DNA from: Eremophila alpestris peregrina
Lineage: Eukaryota > Chordata > Aves > Passeriformes > Alaudidae
NCBI GenBank assembly: GCA_009792885.1
Contig: WMCF01000018.1
Location: forward strand, 1,640,862 to 1,704,861
Direction: 5' to 3'
Length of the DNA: 64,000 bases
This document shows positions 14,141 to 26,105 of the stretch, one piece after another. The notes beneath the pieces are model-generated. The model ran no database searches, had not been told where the DNA came from, and saw only the letters and a program-made list of their open reading frames with translations. Made by a program: the position numbers and the translations under genes. Position 1 is the first letter of the stretch. Every line of letters begins with the position of its first letter.

Positions 14141-17100
14141 CACTGCAGCTCCATCCTTTTCCACATCAATCATAGCTCAATGAAAATCCTGTGGGGCTGT
14201 CGGGCTCTCTTACAATATTGTTTACATTACAAGATGATGTAAAGCTCCTCCAGCAAAACTGCACTGCTGGATTATGATCTTCACTAACAGCAAAAGAGCT
14301 TAAGTTGCAGCTGCAGGACAGCACAGAGAGATGCAGGCACATACCCCCGAATTTACATCTACAAAAGCAGTCATTAATGTTTCATAAAATACACCCATTG
14401 ATTCATCTCTGCAGGCAAATTCTCTCCCTCTAAACCAATGATTATAAAGCACCTTGGGGCGACTCTACATCCTAGATGCTCTATAAAGTAACCAGCTTGT
14501 ATTGTCATAAAAGCTGAAATGGCTTTAATCCATTTCCTCACAATAGTCGTTTTAATTCACTCCAAGAGGGCTGGCTGTCAAGAAAATAGTTTTTTTTCTC
14601 AGATTCACACCTGAGGTCAAAACCTTGCCCTCTATGCCAAAGCTAATAAATCACATTTCTTTTTTCCTGTTCCTTTTGAACAGTGAGGACAGTCTTTTGC
14701 AGAAAGACAAAAAAAAAAAGGGTCTTTGCAGGAGCGTGTGCAGCATAGTGGGGGAGGGATGTGGAAAAAGTCCCAGCAGCATCCCATAATCATGTACTGG
14801 GGAGAGCAGGCTTGCAGCTGTGCCTGGCCTTGAAAAGAAAGACTCAGCACCTGTTTACTCTTGACTGAAAGGTCTCAAGTTATGGCTGTAATGCGCTAAT
14901 ACACCCCATTAAATATTTGCATATTAAACATACAGAAAATAAAACCTTTTTGAAGTGACAGAGAGTGAATAGCATTGCAGCCTCTCCCACTCTCCACGGG
15001 GCCCTCTAATTGGTCCCTCTCATCCTGACACTTGATTGCTCTGGAGACAGGGTGGGTTTTAAGGCAGGAATTCCCCAGGCATTCCAGTGGTGCACAGCAG
15101 TAGCTGCTCCCAGACAAAGCCCTGGCAGCTGCCATCACAGGAACTGGGAGCTGGCAGCCTTTTCCTCAGCCAAGGAGAGGAGACTAGACTGTGTCTCCTG
15201 CAGTGTCAACAGGAGAAATCATGGCAGGTCATGACCTCTCTTCAGCCCAGCTTTCCCACCATCAACATCCCTTGCCCAAACCAAGGGGAAATCTGAAATC
15301 CAGAAATACTTCTTTCTACCTGCAGACCCTGCCTGCATCCCCTTTCACCCCTGTAAAAGGCCCTCCTAACTACCACAGCTCCTGCTGTAACTAAAGCCAG
15401 ATAAAAAACCTTCTCTGGGCTGCTCAGTAAAATGCCAAGGTGCCCACAGAGCCTGCTGCCCTCAGCCACCCCACAGCTCAGCAAACCATGATGGTTTGGG
15501 GCCACCCTGCCCACTGATGCCAGCAGATGGAATCAGGTCTTGCTGCACTTCCCAGCTCAGTGTTTGAGCACTTGGACAACCTGCCAGGGACAGCCATGGG
15601 GGTGGGGGGCACTGGCAGCACTGGGAGCATTTTTACCAAAGTTGCAGAGGCTGGTCCATCCCCTGGCCCATGCTGTTGGGATGAATGCTCTCCTTCCTGG
15701 CACGGCAGTGCCCGGGCCTGGGGACAACAGGAAATGTCACCACTGCAGCCATTTTGCCATGCACATTCAGCAGACTCAGCTGAAGTCAGACTTGCATGTG
15801 GTTTCAGAGGTAGTCAATGTCTGGTTTGATATTCTGTTGGCATGGTTTGTTTTCAGTTGTGGTTTTAAGCACCAGCCTCACAAAGCACTCCTGCCTGTGT
15901 GAATGCTTTTCATTTGAGAAGGGTGGCAGCAGGGGCCCCCTCAGCTCACAAGCTGGGTTTGGACCAACAGCAGGAGAACGTTTAAGAAATGGCATCTCTG
16001 TCTGGGGTATGAACACTTGTTTGGGGCTTTCCAGCTCTCCAGCCTGTATGTGAACCACAACCCTGGCCTTGTAGGGTGCAGGAGAAGAGATTAACAACTC
16101 CTGGTGTCCTGGCCATGTCTGGCATCTTTGCCAAAGGTCCCAGGACAGCCTGGTTGCACTAGAGCAACAGACACCTCATGCTTTCAGAGACAGCCCTGCA
16201 GCAGTGAGCCCTCATTTCTGCAGCCCCGAGCTCCCTCACGGACAGTGAGATGACCACCCTGGCACAGCTGGCCCATGGCCTGGGGGTAGAGGCAGGTGCA
16301 AGAGAAAGCCCCTTTCCTAGTCTCTTTGCAATCAATACTGCTGTGTGCTCTGCAGCATCAGAGAAAGATGCCTCATGCTGTGAAAGGATGCCTGATGCTG
16401 CCCTGTCCCTAGGGGTGTTCCTTCCACTGCCACACACTGCAAATGCTCTGCTCCTGGCACAAAGAAGCTTTATTCTTAGGGCAGAGACTTTTATTGTGCC
16501 AAAGGAACTTGTTCAGTACAACAGCCCCCTTTGTATGGCTGCTTCACCCATGAGCCATGTGCAGTCCCAAGGCAAGGCCTGAATGCTGTGGAAGGCATTA
16601 CATGATCTCTCAGCACAGAGATGCATTCAGCTCAGTCTTATTTTTGTCTTACTTTTTGGTGACTGCCAGGGGAAGACCGAGATGAAGACAATGGCAGGGA
16701 AAGTGTGTATGATGAGCCCTGCAGACACTTTATGTCTTTTCACTTACAAACATGTAGAGAGGGGGAAAGCTCAGTGAGTTCCTGATGTGCCTAATTGCCC
16801 AGCAGCAGCAGAAAGTGGATTGGCAGCGTGTGCGTCAACCCGCGCCGGCTGGTTCCTCGCCTCGCCATATGTCTGCTCAGACACTCACCACTCCCCCCAA
16901 CAGGCCACATGGCAGCTTGGACACTCCACAAGGGCTGTGCATGCTCTTCTAGAGGAGTAATCAAAAATAATTCCAAATGTTCAGTGTTTCTGTCCGTGCC
17001 AGAGACTAGAACAGGGCTGTTATGGTGCCATTCTATTCTGTAGTTTATTATAAGCGTTACAGATGTTGGGAATGTAACTCTGCCCTCCTACCAGTCACAT

Positions 17101-20100
17101 TTTAAAACAAATTATTTAATTAAATTACTAACTAGGTTGGCATTTCCTACTGCTCTTTACTGACTGGATAATTTTTCAGCCAAAAAACATATTTAATTAC
17201 AAGTCAGCCTGTAAGAAATGTGCCCTCTGTCAGGTGCTACTGCTAAATGACCTTGAGCTAGAATGGTCACAGGCTCTCAGAGGTCTGGAAGGTTCAGCCA
17301 GTCCTGAAGGCTGTTCACCTGCAGGGTGGGTTTCTGGAGCAGCACAGCATTGCCTTCCAGCTGGCTCCTGCCTCCACACCAGCAGAAGACAACACACTGC
17401 TGGGTGTTACAGCAGTCGCCCCTTCCACCAAACCAACGTTTTTCAGAATTACATTCAACCCTACTCTGAGCTCCTATCTCGTTGCACAGAAGTAGCTCTT
17501 TACAGGGATATACACAAGCAACACAGCAATCTCAACTTCTTACTTCTTGCTTTTGCGGGGGAGGAGAATGCCTGCAAAATCTTTGTCACTATCATACCAT
17601 AGTCATCAACTCATTGACATTAGATGTTTCCGTGTGATGGAGGGTGGTTTGGCCTGACACAGTCCTGTCAGTGGCAGGAGTTTATAAAAGTCTTGCTGTG
17701 AATATTGCCTGCAGCTCTCTCTCAGCATTTAGCTCCCAGCAGTGAAAAGCAGACAAGTACATTTCCCTGAATCTGCTGCCCTGTTACAGGCTCAATCAGG
17801 CAAAAATCTTGATTCCCTTCTTGTGGCAACGAAACATAAAGCTTTACCAGCAAGTAAGACCACAGATACAAACTCAGAAATTCATTACCCACTGGAGGCT
17901 CTACATCTTTCCTTCTCAGCCAGTTTTATACCTCATGGCAGTCAGATATGTGAGCTCCTTTTTCTGAATTACCTTCAGCGGGTGAGCACTCTGTAGAGGC
18001 AGGGAGAGAGCTCTACAGGCACTGGGAAGAGCTTGGATCTGGCCATGAAGTCGCCTGGCCCGAGGGACACGGGGTGTGCAGAGCAGTGACAGACTCCCGG
18101 GCCTTGCTCCTCTCCTCCGGCAGCTGCGTGCACAAACGCAGATGGAAATGTTTTCCAAGCAGGCCCTTTGCAAGCCCTCACCCAGGGGGCAGGCAGCACA
18201 AATCCTCAAACAAACAGCTACCAGCTGAGGAAAAGTGAGCAGCGTGGCTGTTGTCATAGCTTTGGGCCCACCACTACCGCTGTGCCTGGCACCTCGGCCT
18301 CCCCTCCGCCTCTAATCCCTGGCCGCTATCTGCCTCAGTGCAAGGCCAGCCTTGGCTGCGCTGAGGGTTTTTTTTAATCTTTTCAGGCTGCCAAAACCCA
18401 AGCTGTCAAATACAAGTTAACAGACCGAAAACACAGATGTCCGTTCTTGACTGAGTTTCCCATGCAGACTGGACGTGCTCAGAACAGCTTTTAAGGTCAG
18501 AGCACGGGTCCCTTTCACCAGGCCCGGTTCCTCAGGCACTCACTGCTGGAGGCGTCCCCCCTGCCCGCCTTTGTGAGCATCGCTCTTCACACACCCCGGT
18601 TTGACAAAGCCCTGGATTACGACATACCTGGCTACAATCTATTAGGGACAAAAACAAGGACTTCATGACACATACACTTTGTGTGATGCTGGGGATCAGA
18701 GATTTCTCAGCTACAGTGCTTGAGAGCGGCCCGAGGCAGAGGGATTCAAAGCATGCAGGAGGTTTGTCCAAATGCCCTTCTTACTCACCTGGAAACAGAG
18801 ATGCTCTGCTTGCTCTCAGGCCTGAAGAGACTTGACCTGCATAAAGATATGGCATATATATATTATTTGAGTGTTGCCCATGAAGAACACAGCATTGGAG
18901 ATCTCTAGGGTTTGCTAAGAGCCTCTATTTGGCACCCAAGGCTGGGTACTGAGCATCTTCTTCATCAGAAGGCCTCGGATCTTCTCCAGAAGGCAATTAT
19001 ACCTGGGCTGAGATCATCACGCAGCTTCCATGCCACTGAAACCTCAGTTTCTCTCCTGACACTGCCAATCTAACCACATGCTCAATGAGCAGATCAGATC
19101 TGTCATTGTACCAGTGTGGGAGAATCCTGTTAATTTTTTCCTGATGAATGTAGAAGTTTGCCCTCACCCTTCCCTGCTGGCTTACCTATTCCGTGTGCTT
19201 GCCACAGATCCTGGTCAGGACAGTGAAGCCTTTGAAAGCAGGGAGTGTCAAAACTGAGATAGGTTTGTGCAGGGTGACCTGCTGAAGCCTTTATACAGGA
19301 CAAATTGCAAAAATAAAAGCAGAACCTAATTATTGGAATCAAACAATTCTTGCCCAGGCCCCCCAAGGTGGTGACTTCCGAGGCTTTTGAGCTGTAAGTG
19401 AAAGGCAGTTTTTGTGTGTCTAACTGCTAGAGTGAAATCTGATTTCTGAGACACTCACCCACAAAATTATCCCTGAGAAGCCACAGCTCATTTTCAACAG
19501 TCAGGGATACTCAGAACTGCATGAATATTAAAGTAAGATCTCTCTTAAATAAATGATCAATAAAGTGAAGCAAAAATAAAGTGAATACAATCATTCCCTG
19601 TAATGCTGTATTAAGGTATTTTGTTCTCTGTTACTCTAGTCCCAGCTACTTAGAGATGAGGTAGTAAGTCTGAGCTAAGTATTCGGGATGCATTTCCAGA
19701 CAGGTGCATTGTTTTTTAAATTGTTTTTTTCTTTTGTTTGAAGCATAAAGAAAGGGCCACTGCCAGAGGCAGGGTACCAGGCTTGACAGACCAGTGGTCT
19801 GATCAAGTCTGGCATATCCTTTGTTCTTCTGTTCCAATTTAATGCCTGCTGGGAGTGAATTCCAGTCATGTGGGGATGTTTTTGCCAATGAATATTTACC
19901 AACATCCTGACTACCCCGGGTGTACAGTAAAAAAACTAAGTCTCAGGGAAGTGAACACATACTAGAATAAACACTTACAGATAAACCATGAGCTTTTCCT
20001 ATAACACTAAAGGGAGCAACGTTTAGTTTAATTCTCATGCACATTTGAGACTAAACTAACACAAATGCACATACTCCATGTGTCATTGTTACTAGACCTG

Positions 20101-21497
20101 GATATTTAGGCCATTTATAAGCACGTGGATCATGTTTAAAGAATATATTATTTAACAACCCACTGCATCCTTACAGTCCGGGAGACAAATAGGCAGATGG
20201 TAATCTGATTTCATTAACTGCAAAGAAAGTAACAGGGTTTGTGCAGACAACCCCAAAAATGCTAATTCCTGATTAGTACCAGGAACTCCTCCATCATGTT
20301 GAGTCCATGGATATGTCTGTACCTCTCATCTTTACCAGCTGCTGTCCCAGTTAGGCTTTGAGGATCTGTTGGTACTTCTCTGTGAGAACTGGTTGATGAT
20401 CAACTGTTTGTTCTACCTCTCTTCTAATTGCTAAACTCCATTAAAATAGGCAAGAAATCAATTATACTCTTCCCTGGTGTCACATAGAAGAGCAGGCAAT
20501 TGCAGCAGCTGTGAGAATGCCAGTAGTTGAAGAAGATGAGGTGGGTTCTGTGACCATATGGAGTGGTGAAGAATGTTGTCACTGGATGATCTCTGCTCCA
20601 ACCAGCTGATGAGTTTCAACCACCACACTGCATTTTTTCGCTTCATTTTTTCATTGATGCTCTTGAAAAAGCATCAAAGGTAGGTAAATGTGAACTCTTC
20701 CTGGCCCCAAACACCTCAAGTCAAGCCTGTGAGAACAGAGGGTATCTAAGGTCTTCTTCCCTGCACAAGAAACACACCTGCAGAGGAGCTTTGTAGCACA
20801 GCTCTGCTAACAGGGTGGCTGGAGAGAACTCCAGAAGTACAGAACTGCCCTGGTTTGTGTGGTGTTCAACAAAATGGTGCCGGCAGCCTCAACATTCAGC
20901 CTGTCTGCCTGCTTAAAATTACAACATTTTACAATAGCCCACAACAAGGATGGGAGACTTTTGCACTTTAAGCCTGTTACATGGCATTTGCTCATCTTTT
21001 CTGGCATTTCTGTGTAAAAAGAAGGGTTAGAAAGTTGCTTGGGAGTTTTGTATGTATTTAAGTTTGTTTTATGCTAAAAACATCCTGTAAACCCTTGTTG
21101 CAGAGCCTATGGCTTCAAGAAAAAAGAAATCAAAGCCTCCCCATGAAAGACCTGGTGCTGGCAGTACAAATGCTCTGTTCTGCTCTGTGATGTTGACCTG
21201 GTGTCCTGCACACAAATCCCCAGCCTCTAGAGGGGAGAGGGTTTCACCTTCCCACTTTCAAGTGCAAGATGATGACAGGGTCAGGATTTTCTCAGATGGA
21301 AGCTGTTTTGGGCAGACAGGGATCTAGTGTTGCCAGTTTCACCTTGACTCATAGCACTTTGGAGCTCTAATAAAACCCAGGCTCTTTGAAGAGCGTGCTG
21401 GCTCCCATGGGTGCCTTTGCTGGCAGTGACCTTAGTGACCTTCTCCCTGCCCATGCCAGGGCTCACCCCAGGTATGGGAAAGGAGCAACTCTGAGGA
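14141..21497. other. Intergenic, no gene recognised
   Basis: Starts with a candidate conserved block that ends in an ancient-SINE-like tail (14443-14488). The rest is unique sequence with moderate GC around 15,000-16,500 and 18,000-18,600. A lone TATAAAAG at 17683-17690 has no partner signals. No CR1 fragment recognised. Confidence 0.6.
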
Positions 21498-21522
21498 CCT
21501 TCTTCTTCTTCTTCTTCTTCTC
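21498..21522 (+). repeat. (TTC)n microsatellite
   Basis: Seven to eight uninterrupted ttc units. Confidence 0.92.
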
Positions 21523-24500
21523 CCTCCTGCCTTATCTGGGCCTCACATGCTCAACTAGTGAATATCTGCATCTCATCAGTGAGAGCAAGTGGGCAGCACA
21601 AGGGAGTTGTTAGTGAGCAGCCTGACATGGGAATGCACATTTGTACCTCCTCTAGTCCCGGATAATTTGGGGTGATGAGGATCTGAATACTTTGGAAGGA
21701 GTGAGACAGAACTCCAATATTTATACAGGTCACCATATAACTGCAAGAAAAGTAGGACAGACAATTTTGCATTAACCTGGAATGTTAAGTACTTAATCAA
21801 CAACTTAAATATTCTTCAAATTCCCAGCTTGACTGACAGCATCTGAATAGCTTTCTGCAAATTAAGTGGGCTTAAATTTAAGCACATTAGGGCTCTCTAG
21901 TTAGTACTGACAGTCATAACCAGGGCTTCAGCTGTGCATATTTATGCTACAACACAGATAGGGTGTTCAGTCTAGATTTGGAGGATTTAGGAATTTTTAG
22001 AGTTCCAAAAATAAATGTAATGGAACGAAGTATCAGAAATATGACATCTGCTCTAGTGCATGATTTGCAAGAGACTGTAGGTCTGCTCCTTTGAGAGCAT
22101 TATCATTGCCAGAAAATACTAAGTCCTAAAAAAAGTGTCAACTATAATTTGCAAATACTAAGCCACATTCCTCAGCCATTCCTTTCCAGGGTAGCCTGTC
22201 TACTCTGTATCCGTTCAGGATGCTTCTCTCTTTTTAGTGCCAGAGAGTCTCAGAGTATTAAATGTACATATCTTCATCATCCTTGCAGGGCAGCAAAGTG
22301 CTGTCACCAGCCTTTAAAAGATGGGGAACATGAGCCTTTGACTTGCCCACAGTCTCTGAGGTAAAGCAAGGAATAGAAAGACTGTTTTCAAAATCCTGGT
22401 TTCCCTTTCATCTTTCCCACTGGGTGGCTCGGCTGTTTAGGCAGCAGCTTTTAATGTGTAGGTCTGCTGGTGAGGAGTGCAGATGAAAGCAGTGGTTCCC
22501 TTTCAGCCACACCAGTCTGGCTTCATGCTACTGGCTAAAAAAACAAAGTCCATGGGCTTGTCAGAACAGGCAACCTCTCTATTTTTACACAGTGCTCAGC
22601 AAATAATGGGCAATTTGCAAACAATTAATATTTTATACCAGTTTTTGCACACTTTGCCTGTCATTTCCTCAGGTGCCCTGAGTGTAACTGCTATTTTATC
22701 ATTTCCAAAGTGATGAAATCAGAAGTGCTGTTTACATGGATACAGCTTTTTGGCACATCTTCCATGCCTTTAAGAGCAAGGCTCAAAACTACCAGCAGAA
22801 AGGAACTGCACAAGGACTTTATAGAGCTTGTGAAGGCTGGTTTTAGTGCCTCTTACTCAATTCCAGCTTGCCAGGAGATATAGTTCTGATTTAAACACTT
22901 ACATGATTAAATACTGCCTCCACAGTGGTTTTGAAAGTCTATTTTTTAGCATGCATTTAACAGAACCTGAATTATAAACAGTTGCTTAGTCTTTCTGTCT
23001 TCCCCCCCCACCCCAACATTGCATAAATATTTGATATTTACTATATCTCAAAGCCTAAACCTTGCCATATGGAACATGTAAACTGAGAGATTCTGAAAAG
23101 AGATGTATGAATAATTTTTTTTTTTTAATCTGACAGCCAAAACTGTTACGAAAGAGTGAACTCCCAAATACTTTCCTCAGCTCAGAGATGAAGGTGGAGG
23201 GTTTTGGTCCTTTTCTGAATTACCTGACCTTACCATTATGATTAGCATAATTCAAGGTTAAATAAAAATAAGGAAGGTCAACTTTTTAAAATACATAAAT
23301 GAATAGCCTAGAAGTTTCAAAATTTCCTTCCTGTTTGGGGCAGCCTGTAAGGGTCCAGCCCAAGTGGTTCACAGCTCACATTTACTAACAGATTTGACTG
23401 TCCTGCAGATTTCTGGACCATCCAGCTTGGCAAAGGCAGCTGCTGCAGCCTGGGCTGAACAACACTGCTCAGGTAAAGGCTCTACTTATTGAACCACCTG
23501 TATAGCAGTAGCTGTTTTCTCCTGCAGCAGTTCCTTGGAATTCTAGCAGGGCAAGTTGCCTTTTAGGCCAAAGCTAGGTGCTAGGAAAAGCAACACATTT
23601 TATCATATTATTATATGGAAACAATTATACAGCAATCCTTAAAACATAAAGTGATGTCAACAATCTCTGTATTCAGTGTGTCACTGAGAAAATGGAAGAC
23701 TTCAGGTACAGACCTTTCAGACAGTTTGAGTAAATACAATTTTGTGTTTTCAGAAGTGCCCAGTAACACACTCTGCCAGCATCTCTGAAAATGCAAACGG
23801 TGTCTTTTTTTGTCCATTTTCCCCCCCATATATATATTTAAAATTAAACAAAGGTGGTAATTTGTGCTTGATGCAAAAATACCAAACTGAAGATATCTCT
23901 TTGGGGGGAAAAAAAAGCCAGCAGGCTTCAGGGGTGGCCTGCTTGGGTGGCAGATTTAGCTCAAATGAGGGGCAGAGGCAAAGCACATCCCTTATCCCAG
24001 CCATGCTTGCTCAGGGCAAAGAGTTCTGCGAGATCTGCCTTGGAGGGGACAGTTTTGGTAGAGAAAAAGAACATTTACTAATGTAGCTGTTAGCTGCCAT
24101 TAGCAGGAAACCAGGTGTAGACTGTGAATATTTTAAGTCTAATTTAATTTGGTGCTGGGATTAGGTGTCTGCTATTTATAAGCAAGCAATGCCAAGTGGT
24201 TCCTCAGGTCTTGCAGCAGGTGGGAGCCTATTTAGTGTGGAGTCAGAGACTGCTGTGCACACTGCAGGGTGAAGCTGGAGCTCTCTGTGGCTGGCAGTGC
24301 CAAAACCCAGCATATAGAGAGGAGATTTATGTGTTCTAATCAGCCAAGTGGTGATTAACAGGCAGAGCATGAACGTCCCCTTGGCTTTAGAATCACATCC
24401 CTCAGAGACCGCGCAACCTTTTGTGCTGAGCAACATTTGCATGAGGTGAGGACAAGTGGTTTGTTCTTGCATTAGGGCTCTCCCTGGTGCAGGAGAGGTT

Positions 24501-25364
24501 TGGTATCTTCCTCTGGACACAAAGAGCCATTCCCAGCCATCCTGGCAGAGGGCTGTGGCCAGGAGCTGTGCAGCACCAGCGGTGCTGGTGAGCGGAGGTC
24601 AGGCTCGCTGTGTTCTGCACACAGTTTGCTTCACTATCGAGATACTGAATTTTATTGGACACACGGCTCTAAAAAAGTTTCCAGAGGAGAAAAACATTTT
24701 CAGAGATAGGATCAAGACATTTAACCCATCAGATCTGGACCAGCTGCAACTTCTTCAGTGGGGGACATGGTTGGTCCCAGGAAAAACCCTCAAAATCTGG
24801 ATAAAAGTTGCTACAGGGAATGGCTGAAACCAGGGGAAGCTGTCAGCTCAGTTAGTGATTCTTATTTCCCATGCCCCTTTGTTGGAGCATGGAAAAAATT
24901 TCATAGTGCGGTCTGATGGCAAAGAAATTGATAAAAATATATAACATCATTTTGTCTCCTGCTTGCTGTAGTAATATTACATTATTACAAAAATAAATCC
25001 TGCAGATGGAGCAGACACATTCCCTAGACATTCAGTCACAGCAGCCCTACAATTCTGTCTGTCTGAAACATGACAGGCACCCAGAAAGGTCTGCTAGTGG
25101 CAGGAAGTTTGTCCTGGCTGTCCCAGCACTGCCAGGTGCTGTGACTGTACCCACTGCTGACTCACAGGAGGTCTGTGCATGGCTGCTGCTATGTTGCTGT
25201 GCAGAGAAGACCTCAAGCATGGCTTGTCTGGTGTTTGGATGCACATTGTCCCACTAACTGCCTCCTTTTTCTATTCCCTGCAGTTTGCAGGCAGTACTGA
25301 AATGGGGGGAGATGGATAATTTATATGCTGGAGGTCACAGCTGCTGCACTTCAGGGCTTAACTG
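21523..25364. other. Intergenic, no gene recognised
   Basis: Contains the possible MIR relic at 22255-22375, a C-run near 23003 and short TA repeats near 23830. Otherwise it is unique AT-rich sequence. Confidence 0.65.
22255..22375 (+). mobile_element. Possible MIR/core-SINE relic
   Basis: The segment reads tattaaatgt...atcatccttgcagggcagc...ttaaaagatggggaacatga...gacttgcccacagtctctgagg. In order and spacing this resembles the reverse complement of the MIR 3' half ('attttacagatgaggaaactgag ... gacttgcccaaggtcacac'). MIR-like copies are rare but present in birds as ancient amniote relics. Divergence is high and the call is by eye. Confidence 0.42.
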
Positions 25365-26105
25365 AACAACCTGGAGAATAAACAAGAAGAATCTTATGAA
25401 ACTCAAAAAAGACAACACAGAGACCTGTACCTAGGATGAAACAATCCCACATGGCAGGAGGGGGTAGGGGTGAAGCAAACCAACAGTGGTGTGGTAGAAA
25501 AGGATCTGGGAATCCTTGTGGATCAAATGTGGGACATGAGGCAGCAGTGTGCCCTTGCAGCAAAGGCAGGCAGCTCCATGCTGAGCTGTGGGACCATGAA
25601 GCAGAGGCAGCAGGCTGAGAGATATGAGAGTGTATCTGGAGCACTCTGTCCACTTTTGGACTCCACAGTACATCAACAAACAGGATCGAGCCCAGAGGAG
25701 GCCCCAGAGATGGTGAGGGGGTTGGAGCAGCTGATGTATGGGGAGGGGCTGAGAACTGGGTTTGTTCAGTATGGAAAAGGAAAAGCTTAAGAAGGGGGAT
25801 CACAAAAGGGCAGATGGAGTCAGACTCCCCAGTGGTACACAGTTATGGGCAGTAGATGCCAGCTGGAACATGGGACATTCAAATTAGGCAGTGGGAAAAC
25901 CTGATTCATCAGCAGGGTAGAGGAAGGTCCTGACCCTGCAACTTTCCCAGGGAGGTTGTAGAGTCTCCATCCCTGTAGAAGTTCAAAACCCAGCTTATCA
26001 AAACCTTGAGCAAGGTGCTGTAGTTGACACCCTTCTGAGGAGCAGGGTGACAAGATGATCTTCAGAGATCCCTTCCAACCCAAGTTAGTCAGTGGTTCTA
26101 GGGTG
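25365..26105 (+). mobile_element. CR1 LINE fragment, 3' end of ORF2 and 3' UTR
   Basis: The sequence follows the avian CR1 3' region in order. It has aagaatcttatgaaactcaa and the damaged 'hydrophilic' stretch near 25383-25440, then gcagcagtgtgcccttgcagc (25543-25563 region). Next come a diverged form of the tail of the reverse-transcriptase frame (25640-25790), the ggttgtagagtctccatccctg part (about 25953-25974), and the end gatgatcttcagagatccct-tccaacccaagtt near 26056-26088. Many indels and stops show it is an old, dead copy truncated at its 5' end. It is the longest mobile-element fragment in the window. Family assignment is by memory of the consensus; the subfamily is not assigned. Confidence 0.87.

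Noticed and set aside
17632..17760. ERV LTR or promoter suggested by tgtgatgg...ggtttggcctg and TATAAAAG at 17683
   Set aside because: Only the start resembles avian ERVL LTRs. No poly(A) signal, CA end or partner features were found downstream.
25351..25803. 150-codon minus-strand frame
   Set aside because: Antisense to a CR1 3' fragment; a chance frame.
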